A DNA stretch of 64,000 nt, taken from NCBI GenBank assembly GCA_013396525.1, contig VWYX01000013.1, positions 591,888-655,887 of the forward strand. The letters run 5' to 3'. How positions within the stretch are numbered: the stretch's first letter is position 1; every line of letters begins with the position of its first letter. Under the pieces are notes generated by a model. The model searched no databases, had not been told where the DNA came from, and worked only from the letters and a program-made list of their open reading frames with translations. The position numbers were made by a program, and so were the translations under genes. Source of the stretch: Chaetorhynchus papuensis (lineage: Eukaryota; Chordata; Aves; Passeriformes; Rhipiduridae). Of the stretch, positions 1 through 10,688 are shown piece after piece.

Positions 1-1802
1 ATATATATTTTTTTTTTTTTTATTTCACACTAAAGGTCTCATTCAGAGAGGCACTGTACAACAGCATATCCTCTTTATGTTGCTCTTCTTGGGAGTCAAG
101 AAATGGTATGGCCTAATGAGGTACTACATAGGTTATCAACAGGATTGTAGGATGCACATCAATAGCTTTACATCAGAGGGAAACTTAAAAGACTTGAAAG
201 AAAAAAAATTAGGTGAAGAGTTAGTGCCGCATGATACCGTTTTCCAGGAAGAGAAAGTTCAATAATAATACCAAATAAAAAATAACAAATAACAAAAGTA
301 AATTCTTAGTGAGGTGTTGTGTTCTTTCTGATCCATTTATGATTACTGACAAAATTATTTCATCAATTAAATATTTAGATATTTCTGTAAACCTCAGAGC
401 TATCAAGTGTTTTTAAGAAACTTTATAATAGTTTATTTGAAGTAGTGTGACTATTTTCAAAAGACCTAAGGAAAACAGTAACAGTCATGAAAAGCAACAA
501 ACACAGGTTTAATGTTTTAAATATCTTGAAATGTGACCATGATCAAGCCAAAACTGATTACGTGTGATATTTGTTATTTATTGTCACTCCGCATGTTCCT
601 CAAAATTATTTCTTTATTTCTGTGGACCACACATATCATTATTTTTGCCTATTTAACACAGATACTTATGAATTAATTGCAGTTGGTCTGTAACATGGAA
701 TATAATTTTCTGCTGCTTTTAATTAGTCTTTAATACTGTGTATCTTTAGGTTGCGTGTCAATTTAAGACTGAGCTTAGTCTGGTAGTTTGAAATCAAATG
801 TGATCTTTTCTTTTCTAATTAATATATATTTAGGTAAAGGAAAAAGTAACAAGGATTAATAAATCATAAGGTTCCTCTTAATGTTAAACAAATCTAATTA
901 CTCATAGCTTTTAGACCTAATACTTGATGAAGTCTTACACTGAAAAACATATATCGAGGCAGATTGGTTTACAATTAAATGCCTGAGGAGATATAATGAG
1001 ATATGACATGCTAATGCATAATTTTTACCATATCCCTGTCCTCTCTTGCAATTGGAAATTTTTCACTGAATTGTTTGATTTTTGAAGTCATGGAAAAATT
1101 GAATTCTGAGCATGCAGTTTAGGAAAAATCTGATGTTCTAAATGCTGCATCTGAAAATACAGCTATGATGAAAATACAGAGTGGTTTAGTAAAAAATGTA
1201 CTTGCATTCTGTCAGGATAGCAGTAGGACTGTGTCTCCCCTGATATCTGTGCAGTTTAGTTATAGGAAAAACTGAGGTGTACAGCATAAACACATAAAAA
1301 ACTTACAGTACTGAGATCGGATCAAAGCTCTGTCCTGCACAATATTGTGTTTGATCAATTATGAATACCTATGGAATAGTATGGAAACAGGCAAGTGTAT
1401 ATTGATAGCTCCGTGCCTCCTTCCACTAGGAGGAATCCACTTCTAAATCCACTGCTAACTGTATTTCTATCAATGGGTCTAATTCATTTGCAGCCCAATT
1501 TTTTGTGTGATAAAGTTTTTGGTTTTTTTGAGTGTGTGGCCCCCTAACTTCATTTAAAATCCCCTAATCTTTGTATTAGAAAAGGCAATGAATTAAGTAG
1601 TGCTAGATGACTTTCTCCATATCACATATGAATTTCTAGATACCCATCAAGCAGACTCCACACCTGGAATTTCCAGGCTTATGGGTTCTGGCAAACATTG
1701 TCTGTCTGATGCATTTCAGTTACAGGGAGTATATGGCATCTGAATTGGAAATAGTCTGTGGTAGTGACTGAGGCCATGAAAACTAACTTGAAAATCTTCA
1801 TA
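1..1802. other. AT-rich unannotated sequence
   Basis: I see no gene or recognisable repeat here. It opens with an AT/T-rich simple stretch (about 1-25). The short ORFs (up to 62 codons) have no recognisable protein character. Confidence 0.6.
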
Positions 1803-2715
1803 AAATCATAGAATCATAGAAATAGTTTGGGTTGGAAGGAACTTTTAAAAGTCTAACCCTAGTCTAACCCCCCTGAAATAAGCAGGAACATCTTCAGCTA
1901 GATTTGGTTGCTTAAAGCCCATGAACCTGGCCTTTAACACTTCCAGGGATTGGCATCTAGCACCTCTCTGGGTAACGCGTTTCAGTGCCTCACCACCCTC
2001 ACAGGAAAGAGTTTCTTTCTAATATTGAATCTCAATCTGCTCTCCTACAATTTAAAGCCATTTCCACCTTGTCCTCTCATTACAAGCCCTTATAAAAAGT
2101 CTCTCTCCAGCTCTCCTATAAGCCCACTTTAGATACAGGAAGGCTGCCATGAGGTCTCCTGTGAGCCTTCTCTTCTCCCAGCTGAACAACCCCAATTTTC
2201 TCAGCCTGTTGTCTTAGGAGAGGTGCTTCTTCCCTCAGATCATTTTTGTGGTCTTCCTCTGGATCTGCTCCAACAGGTCCATGTCTTCCATGGGCTGAGG
2301 CTTTCAGAGCGGGTTGCAGCATTCTGTGTGATGTCTCACGAGGCCAGAGTAGAGGGGCAGAATTACCTCCCTTAACCAGCTGGTCACGCTCATTTTGATG
2401 CAGCCCAGGATATTATTTGCTTTCTGAAAGTGCAGGTGCATATTGCTGGCTTGTCTACAGCTTTTCATCCACCAGCACCCTCAAGTCCTTCTCAGCAGGG
2501 CTTCTCTCCCCCTCACTACAGCTAGCTGTGCTACTTTTCTAGGAGGTGTTGAGGTGGTTGAAGTCCCCCAGCAGGAAGAGAGCCTTCAAGCCTGATACCT
2601 CCTGTAGCTGGAGCAGGAAGACTTCATCAATAATCATCTTTATCTAGCAGCCTGTAATAGACATCAGCCTCAAAGTGCCCTTTGTTGCCAGTCTCCAATT
2701 CTTGCCCAGGCACAC
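1803..2715 (-). mobile_element. CR1 LINE, 3' portion with internal deletion
   Basis: Non-LTR retrotransposon remnant read on the minus strand. At the low-coordinate end the sequence 'aatcatagaatcatagaaat' is the complement of the CR1 terminal 8-bp repeats. Next comes the complement of the conserved tail (ttggaaggaac...ctaacccccctg) and of the C-terminal ORF2/3'UTR region, ending with the complement of a segment encoding roughly 'KDLRVLVDEKL' near 2,465-2,495. At about 2,550-2,577 the minus strand encodes LLGDFNH, the CR1 endonuclease motif, preceded in reading order by DEVFLLQLQEVSGLKALF. The whole reverse-transcriptase core expected between endonuclease and C-terminus is missing, so about 2,520-2,545 is a deletion junction. 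Several stops and frameshifts make it non-functional. The upstream limit near 2,715 is approximate; the family call rests on recall of the avian CR1 consensus. Confidence 0.92.
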
Positions 2716-3661
2716 TGTTTTGGTTCAGTTTCTTTGCAAAGTATTTCACCTTGATTGTGTTCATATCTAATCAGGATTAAAAGAAATTATTCTAAATAAT
2801 GACTTCCTGTGAAGGATTTTGTTTCGTAAACCATACTCGGTTAAAAAAAAGTCTTCAAAGGGAAACTTGGAGAACCAGAATAGATTTGGAAGTTTCCAAG
2901 TGGTTTTAGATCTAAAGAAAAAAAGAGAGATCTCTGTCTCTTAACTATACAGCAGGACTACAATACAGATGCACAGGCCCTATAGTATTTAGCACAAAGA
3001 CAATCTGTGAATGGAACACTCAAACTTTGTGCAGAATATTGAATGCACAGTTATATTCAAAGGAATTATTAGCCTTTTACATGCATACATATGCATGCAT
3101 TTTTTTGTATTTGTATCCATATATAAATATGTAAGTTGGATGTTAAATCTATTTTGTGATTACCCTTAGAAATTCAAATTTAACTTACAAAGAACCATTT
3201 CTCACCTACTTGTAAAAAAGCCTTCCTTGTATTTTTTTTTTTTTTGATAATATACTGGCTTTGAAAATTGATATTATCTCAGAAGAACATATATAATACC
3301 ATGCTTTATCACTATTTGCAGTTAAATTCATCCCTGGTTCTTGGAAAGCTTTTTAGAACCATGTTTCACATTTCGTCTACGTGACAATAGTTTTAAATTT
3401 AATCATTTATTTACTGATTAATGTAATTTTCTGTTAGGAATTGTATTTCCAATTTGAAATGTTATGTGATAATATTTAGGAAGGCATATAATAAATTGCG
3501 GTCAGAGGAAGTCACAGTACTACTAATCATTTATATATATATATATGTATATACGGAAGTTTGAGATAAAGGTCCTTAGAGCTGATTAATTTTTGCCTGT
3601 ATTTATCTAAATAAGCAAGTTAGTTTAAGACTGCACGTGTTTTGATTCCATTTCATTGCAG
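2716..3661. other. AT-rich unannotated sequence with a short (TA)n tract
   Basis: No gene recognised. A (TA)n run of about 24 bp lies at 3,531-3,554. A T-rich run lies near 3,230-3,246. Confidence 0.6.
3531..3554. repeat. (TA)n microsatellite
   Basis: Alternating TA for about 16 bp, interrupted by a G and continuing as tatata. Confidence 0.85.
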
Positions 3662-3765
3662 CTGTACAATTCAGAAGAAACTTCTGACTTGCTGTTCGTG
3701 GGTTACGATGCTAATCTCACAGCTGTCTCTCTAGCTGTGACTACTCGTAAACCTCACGGGTTGTA
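3662..3765 (+). other. Candidate isolated exon (plus strand), unknown protein
   Basis: A 104-bp segment follows a good acceptor (ttttgattccatttcattgcag). It ends at GTA|GTAAGA, a donor lacking the usual -1 G. Only one frame stays open across it, starting at codon phase 0. It reads LYNSEETSDLLFVGYDANL and then TAVSLAVTTRKPHGL; in that frame the genomic sequence runs straight into TAG-TAA at 3,764, so it must splice out or terminate there. It carries four CpG dinucleotides (ttcgtg, tacgat, ctcgta, cacggg), unusual for this AT-rich setting. I do not recognise the protein and see no partner exon nearby. It could be a pseudo-exon. Confidence 0.25.
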
Positions 3766-6107
3766 GTAAGAAGAATAAGTTGGAGAGGTTAGAAATCCAG
3801 AGAAAACTGAGAGGTGTGATAGATTAGAGCAGTCAGAAGATTTTGTATGAAAGAGAATGTCATGCATTTGAAATATATGTTGGTGTATGCTGCCCTTAGG
3901 AGGTGTGTACCCCATGCTAGATACACAGAGTATTTTGTAATAATTGTCTGGTAATTTTGATAATCATACAATAGAAAATTTTTAGATTCAAATTTCCTTA
4001 GACCTTAAGTTCCTATTTGCAGGAGAAGATGGATCTTTTTTTCCACGTGAGTTCATCAACAAGAGGGAAAGAATCTGATACACTGTGTGGTAACACATGG
4101 TTGCAAATGGTTTTGTACTTGGCTAGAACTCACAGCTGATCTCAAAGAATAAACGGTGAGTTCTATTCTTTGAACACCCAATGAAGCCATAAAAAGTGAT
4201 TCCGTATTTATCTATTGTGCATTAAAGGTGTGTGATCCAGCACCATATTTACAAAATAAAACCCAAGAAATAGCTTGGAAGTTCTCATCTTCTGAATACA
4301 CTAGAAAATATAGTTTGGGGTTCTTTTCCATACAAGAAGTGATCAAGCTGTATGTGTAGCTGGCTGAAGAATTTAGTGGTCTGTCTTAATTTCCTCATCA
4401 ATATCTACAGAATGATTTAAAGGATCTGAAATATTTTGTGTGCACTAATTATTCAAAAGAATTATTTAAAGTATTAGTGCAAATAATTCTTGGTTTTTAT
4501 ACTATTGTCTTCAAAATACAGAGTTTTCATTCTGAGTATAATTGCAATTGACCTGATTCAACTTACATGAGCATTTCTCTCCTTTTATTGAATTAAGAAA
4601 GACATAATTTTACCAAGCTTTTATGCATATATTATTTTGTTAAAATTAGGAATCTATTTTCATGGCTGCTATGTAAAACAAAAAAGAAAAAGTAATTCAA
4701 GAAAATGTAAAAAATTAAGAGAGTTAATATATATTTTGCAGTGTTTTTCTCAGTATAGAGATGTACATGTGAATGAGCTACAGAGAAATTCAGCTGCCTG
4801 TATGATATGGAATTGGACTTAATGATCTCTGTGTAACAAATCATATAAATCATATGGACTTTTTTGTATTTTCAGCACTTTGTTCTATAATTTGTTCTTA
4901 ACACTACCTTGCTCGTGTATACCCTAGCCATTAGGTTGAAATAGTACCCTGCGCCAATTTCTTCTTTGATTGAGGGCTGTAATGTATATTCAAGCTGTGA
5001 GGAAAAGCAAAAAGTAAACAAAATATAAATGAGACAGATTGAAACACTGCAATGTTTTGGGCCTTAACTGGCTAAGCACAGATACAGCGTACAATTCTGG
5101 AAAACAGTCTTAAAAATTCTAGTTTTCATTAAGGTATGATTCGGCTCTGCATTTGCTGACCTGAAATATTTTAATGATATGCACACACATCATAGAGTTG
5201 AAAAAGTTTTTTTCTTGGAAATGCTTATTTTATTCTAAAACTGTAGCAAAAGCAAACATCGCTAACAAAGATGTATGTCTCAGTTTATACATGAAACTTT
5301 TCTACTTTCAAAATCAGAATTGTAGTGATTAGATATATTTTACAGTTTATTGACTTATGTGACTATCTGGCAGTTTCTTTTTGTTTTCTTATTTTCCAAT
5401 TTTCTTTCTTTCTCCATAAAAACCAAATGGTTTTTACTGCTTTATGGAGAACTTTCTTGCTGCAGCACTGCACAGAAAGACATTTCAACATCAGCTGTGA
5501 AATATGAGACAGGAATATCAGATATTTAGGAGCTAGAATGCAAGAAAAGAAGAAAAAACACCCACTAGAATGTTAGAGTTCTAGCATCAAATGCTCTATG
5601 TACTTATTATTTATTTGCTGTATTGTGGCATTCAAGTAATGTAATACTTGAACTAGGTTCACTGGTACCTGTATTGGTTAAATAAATAAATAAATACATA
5701 AAATCTTGATAGAGCTCATGCAAAACTAACGCTGCTCTCAGACTTCTGTGTGTAAGCATCACCCAGGGTGCTTAAAAAATGTAACATTCTGTGTCGAAAT
5801 CAAATTCTTTAATAATCCCTAGGGTTCCATCCTGATGCCATGTTTCAGCTGTCTCTAATACATGAAAGACAATTTCAACCAGCATGGACTACTTTAAAAC
5901 ACTCTTTTTTACTTAGTTTAATAATGCGATGTTAATTTTCCAATATGTGCTAGTCAAAAGAAAAGCAGATGTTGAAAGTGAGTAACTTGGGGTTTTGTTC
6001 AAAACTTGTAATTTTACAGTAATTTATATCACATGAAATGACCTCTACCATGGATATTGCTGTGCTGAATGAGAATGTTTAACTAAGAGGCAGCAGTTAG
6101 TCCTCTT
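3766..6107. other. AT-rich unannotated sequence
   Basis: No gene recognised. A possible very worn CR1 tail ('ggaattggacttaatgatctctg', about 4,808-4,831) is too short to call. A short (AAAT)n run lies at about 5,681-5,697. Confidence 0.55.
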
Positions 6108-6620
6108 CACGTTCAACACTAAGTTGGTTGGGAGCGTTGATCTGCTGGATGGTAGAAGCACTTTACAAAAGGTTCTGGGCAGGCTGGATCAATGGGCCAA
6201 GGTCAATTGCATGAGATTCAATAAGGCCAGGTGCCCTAAATTGTGTTTAACCTGGGGAAAAGGAGGTTCAGGGAAGACCTTATCACTCTCTACAACTACT
6301 TGAAAGGAGGTTGGAGTGGGGTGGGAGTCCATGTCTCCTCCCAGATAACAAGTGACAGGATGAAAAAAAGTGTCCGCAAGTTGCACCAGGGAAAGTGAAT
6401 TGGGTATTAGGATATTTTTTTTCACGGAGAGGATTGTAAAGCATTGGGACAGACTGCCCAGGAAAGTGGTGGAGTCATCATCGCTAGAAGTGTTCAAAAA
6501 AACTGTAGATATAGCATGAGTACATGGTTTGATGGTGAACATACTGGTGTTTCTGGGCTGATGGTTGGACTTGATGATTGTAAAGGTCTTTTCCAGCCTT
6601 ATCATTTCTATGATTCTAAT
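6108..6620 (+). mobile_element. CR1 LINE 3' portion with internal deletion
   Basis: Plus-strand CR1 fragment. The first about 125 bp encode VGWERxDLLDGR, then GRLDQWAKVNCMRFNKAR, matching the C-terminal part of CR1 ORF2. The sequence then jumps (near 6,235-6,255) to the region corresponding to 'LRGDLIALYNYLKGG' and on through the 3'UTR. It ends with 'ggttggacttgatgattgtaaaggtcttttccagcc' and the terminal repeat 'atttctatgattctaat'. Stops and frameshifts are frequent, so it is dead. ORFs of 116 and 164 codons on the two strands here are shadows of this repeat, not genes. The 5' limit is approximate. Confidence 0.92.
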
Positions 6621-7451
6621 GCTGTGAATGCAGGAGATGAGGTGGCTTTGGCAGTTAGACATGCTATTGCCTTCTGTTTCCATAGATTTTCAGGCACATC
6701 TGGGAGTATTCCTAAACTAATGATAAGGCATGTTTTTATATTCATTATTTTTTATAGGTTTGGTAAAATACAGTCAAGCACATATTCTTTTTGACCAGCA
6801 GCAAAGTAATACTGTGAAGTGAAACACAGGCCAATAGACACTAAATCACAGATACATTGCTGTACCTGGAATACACAAAGGCCAAGTCATGAATCTAAAA
6901 TAATTTTGTGAAGTAGGATAATGAACTGTGGGAGAGTGCAACTTTCCCAACTACTGCACTCAACCAGCATGTAAACTGGAAAGATCCAGCAATCTATTGA
7001 GATTTTAAATCTGTTTTTAAATTACTACTCCTAAGAAAACTTGGAATTTCAATTCCAGATCCTATGATAAGAACTGCACTGGGGAAACAGAACAGAATAG
7101 TAGAGATTCATAATCATAAGATCTTATTCCAGTAGTTCAGAATAAGGAAGAGTTTTTCTAACTTCATGTGGATTTAAAGGTTTAGTATGAGATGAAGAGG
7201 GAAAATGAGCAAACAATAGTCTGACAAATTTAATACTGTGATTTTGGAATAAGTAAAATATTCCAGATTTTTCGAGGTCAAAGAGATTAAATGCTAGCAA
7301 GGTTTGTTTACCTTTATATTATACAAAATCTTAGGTTGCCATATTTGCTTAGGTGAATTAAAATTAGAAAATGTGGACAGTCTACAGCAGGTTTCTTAGG
7401 GTACTAGTCTCTCTTCTTTGATGTCATTTTATCCTGATAGCCCTGCCATGA

Positions 7452-7479
7452 TTTATGAACCTGAAAAAAGGTTCATAAA
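7452..7479. repeat. Inverted repeat, 10-bp perfect arms
   Basis: tttatgaacc (7,452-7,461) and ggttcataaa (7,470-7,479) are exact reverse complements separated by the 8-nt A-rich spacer tgaaaaaa. No associated gene is seen. Confidence 0.85.
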
Positions 7480-9595
7480 GGTAGCCTGCTAGTGCAAAGT
7501 ATTTGCTCCCTAAAACAAAGAAGAAACTGTAAAATTACATTGTCTTCCTTCTGGTCTTGGTATAGAATGTCATGCACGACCCCTTACACAATCAATTTCA
7601 TGAAAATCAAAAAAAATTTCAGGATATGCGTAAACTTCAGGAAGCTGTAAGGAAAGTAAGGGAACCAAGTGAAGAAATCAAATGTTAAAAGAAATATTCT
7701 GTTAGGTCTAAAGAGCAGAGTGTAATACTCAGAAAAGTAATAGTTGTTATCTCAGTGTAAGTCAACCTCTTGAAGGGATTGAAACCTGATGTAGAAGCAT
7801 CTATGATGCCTAATAATGTAAATAGAAATCATGCCTAAAAATATATGTCTGGTGCCTTTGAAAATGAGTCTTTTTAGAGTGTCTTTAAATATATTTTTTC
7901 TGCTGTCTTCTTTTTTCTTAAGAAAGCTGAATAGCACAGATCTGGACAGGATCACAAAATGATCACCTTCTTCTGTTTCAGGAAATGATCTTCTAGAAAT
8001 GTATCTCACTGGTCAGGGTTAGTTTCCAGTACTGAAGGATGAATTCCAGAATAACTCAGTTGGGTGGTTAGAACATTTCATCTGAGTCTTCACCCTTGCT
8101 ATTTATTGCCAGTTACATATATTTATTCTCACATATTGAACTTAGTTTCTTCCACAGCTTTTTTTAGCACTATGAATAGTAACCATAATTTTTCTCAGAT
8201 TACATTTGAGAAGACTAAACAAAATAAAGAATTTCAGCCTTTTCAGTTCATAAACACAGTACTTAATGCATACATTCTCGTTGTTTAGTTTATAAGTGCA
8301 TGACTCTGAATTTTGCATTTTTATGTTTGATTTCATTTGATTATGTTCTGTTAAGGTAGTTGGCAAACTCATAAAGCACTTCCTGTAAGACCTTTCATGG
8401 TTTTTATCTGTTGAAAATAAATAAATTGTGCAAGCGACCTACACTGATACACTTCATTTTTCCTGATTCATTAAGGTTTTACAGAAGATCCACCTCAATT
8501 AAAGAGCTCCAGTAGAAATCTTCCTTCAGACACTAGCCAGATTCTTCTCTATATCATAACTCTTCTCTGCACTCCCACCTTCAACTTAACTTTCTCTGAA
8601 GCCAATATCAAATCTATCATGTTTCTGGTTTAAAAATAAAATTATTTAGCTCACTCAGAATCTGTCAGATTGTCATCACAGAAAGTGGCAATTGGAAAAT
8701 CTGAAAATCTCCTTTTGGTATATTTTTTTCCTTTTAGTATGTCCTTAAATCTTTTTTACTTAAATGGTTGCTAAAGTCTTGTTTCTTTCATAGTTTCATC
8801 CCAAAACTGTAAATACAATTATAGTAGGTTTCTTAATATATTACAGTTATGGAGGTACATACTAGTGAATTACTCTTCAAACAAGGAGCTTATCAATGTT
8901 TTTGTTTCATGATCCCTACTACAGCTGTTGACATTAGAAAACCAAAAATAAACAAGAATGTGTACTATAGTCTATAGTAATAAAGCACTTAGATTTAATA
9001 TGCTTTGTTTAGACAATTATTTCAGGTTATGTACAATTTCTAGAATGAAAGATTATTTGAAGGAGCTGAGTTTTAAAATGAACTGGATGCAACTCACATG
9101 ACGGGTGGCAAAAAGGTGGGCTGAGGCTCAGGGCTAGGCCCCACATGCTGCTACCTGTGCAATGCACACTGAGTCCAAAATACTCTATGGAACATCCACT
9201 CTATATGCATCCATTCATCATGGATCACAGAACTCTTTCCAACCCTTACAAAGAAAGTTTTGACTAAAAGCCTCACTCTGTACGATGTTTGTTTCCAATT
9301 ATCACATAACATAACATGAAGTTATGACAAGCATATTACAGTTATAATGTGTCAATAAATTATACGCTGCTATAAAATCGAGCATATGCATACCTAAAAC
9401 AAAATGGCAAACTGAAATGAAAACAAAATGAGTGCTAAAGTAATGCCAGTGAGTATCTCTACCATATGTAAACCTGAGGAAATTATTTTGTAGAAACACT
9501 CTAAAAAGAAAATGTGTTTACCATGATCTGTGATTAATTTCAGATTGTGCTTGTAACTAATCCACTCATACTGCAGCCAGTTTCATGTACTTAGC

Positions 9596-9617
9596 GACTA
9601 AGCAGTGACTAAGCAGT
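9596..9617. repeat. 11-bp tandem duplication
   Basis: gactaagcagt occurs twice head to tail with no mismatch. It is probably a slippage product. Confidence 0.8.
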
Positions 9618-10512
9618 ATATTTACATTAAAATCTCTTCTATCACCTGAGTTTCTAAACAACATAATGAGTTTACAGATTTTCTGTGAGCAGATACATAG
9701 TTCTCCTTTATGTTTATTCCCTGGGTACAATTTAAAATTGATTTTAAAACCTAGAAATTTTCTTTCAATCAAATATGAACATGTTGCATCTAAAATAAAA
9801 GAAGTATCCTAAGTGATACAAGAAATACCTGCTAAGAAGCTTAATTTTACAGGAGATATCATTATCAATATGTCCTATGCATCTAGTTGGTGAGTTTATA
9901 AGATCTAATGTATTAAACATCCGGTCCTTAAAGCAAAGTATATGTGTAAATGCATTACCCAGCAAGTTCAAGCCTAGAACCTATGAATTTTATTCTTTGT
10001 TGATTCTCTGGGACTTACATGTTTTTATGAAGAAGATTCTAAATATCTGTCATTTGCTAAATTAATGGAGGTTAGATTTCAAGAAGTTAGAATAGTTACA
10101 GAGTAGTAGCTCCAGGTAATACGTAAAAATTCTGGGGTCTAGGAACTGAGGTCTAACTTCCATAAAAGTAGAAATTACAACAAACTGCTTTAAAAAAAGT
10201 CACTGGAAGTGCTGTATAGGCTATCCATTTTATTTATTAATTGCAACTCAAGAAATTCACATGTTTCTGAATTCAAGTGTAAAATATTACATCCTTTAAT
10301 TTAGCACATACAGTAATTCTTTATGCTAACATATTTCCAATAAAAATATTATAATTGCAGTGTAAAATGTGATAATTTTAAACGGTGTTCCATTTTCTCC
10401 ATAATTTTCTCCAGTCCTAATTCTGTCTGCAAACATATTTCAGAATTCACCATTTTTATTGTGTTCCTATTTATATGAGCATGTAAAAAGGAATTCCAAG
10501 AGTATGCAATAA

Positions 10513-10688
10513 TCAACATGAAGTTCTTGCTGGTGTAAAGTGTTTGCCTGTCATAACTGTGTCAGTTTCCCGTTCTGTTATTAAGCACTGAGTTTGACAG
10601 ATACACTCTGTGCCATCAGTGGCTTGCTCTGAACAGTATAAAGGTGAAGCTGCCACAGTAATTTGTTTCAAAGAACTTCCTAATTTGG
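10513..10688 (-). other. Candidate terminal exon (minus strand), unknown cysteine-containing protein
   Basis: On the minus strand a good acceptor (tctgctatttttgcag) is followed by 58 open codons from phase 1, then TGA at 10,513-10,515. The peptide begins KLGSSLKQITVAASPLYCS and continues EQATDGTECICQTQC, with cysteines spaced C-x9-C-x-C-x3-C, vaguely EGF-like. An AATAAA on the minus strand lies about 50-60 bases past the stop (around 10,455), though AATAAA is common in AT-rich DNA. Its start phase fits the end phase of the candidate exon at 54,889-54,978, which would make a 44-kb intron; that link is speculative. I do not recognise the protein. Confidence 0.22.

Larger units (their letters stand above)
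6621..10512. other. AT-rich unannotated sequence
   Basis: No gene recognised. It contains a perfect 10-bp inverted repeat at 7,452-7,479 and an 11-bp tandem duplication at 9,596-9,617. All short ORFs look like chance. Confidence 0.55.

Noticed and set aside
4808..4831. 'ggaattggacttaatgatctctg' as a CR1 tail
   Set aside because: Too short and diverged to separate from chance.
6189..6794. Overlapping ORFs of 164 (minus) and 116 (plus) codons, the longest in the window
   Set aside because: They lie on the plus-strand CR1 fragment and do not follow the frame of its protein; they are shadows of a repeat.
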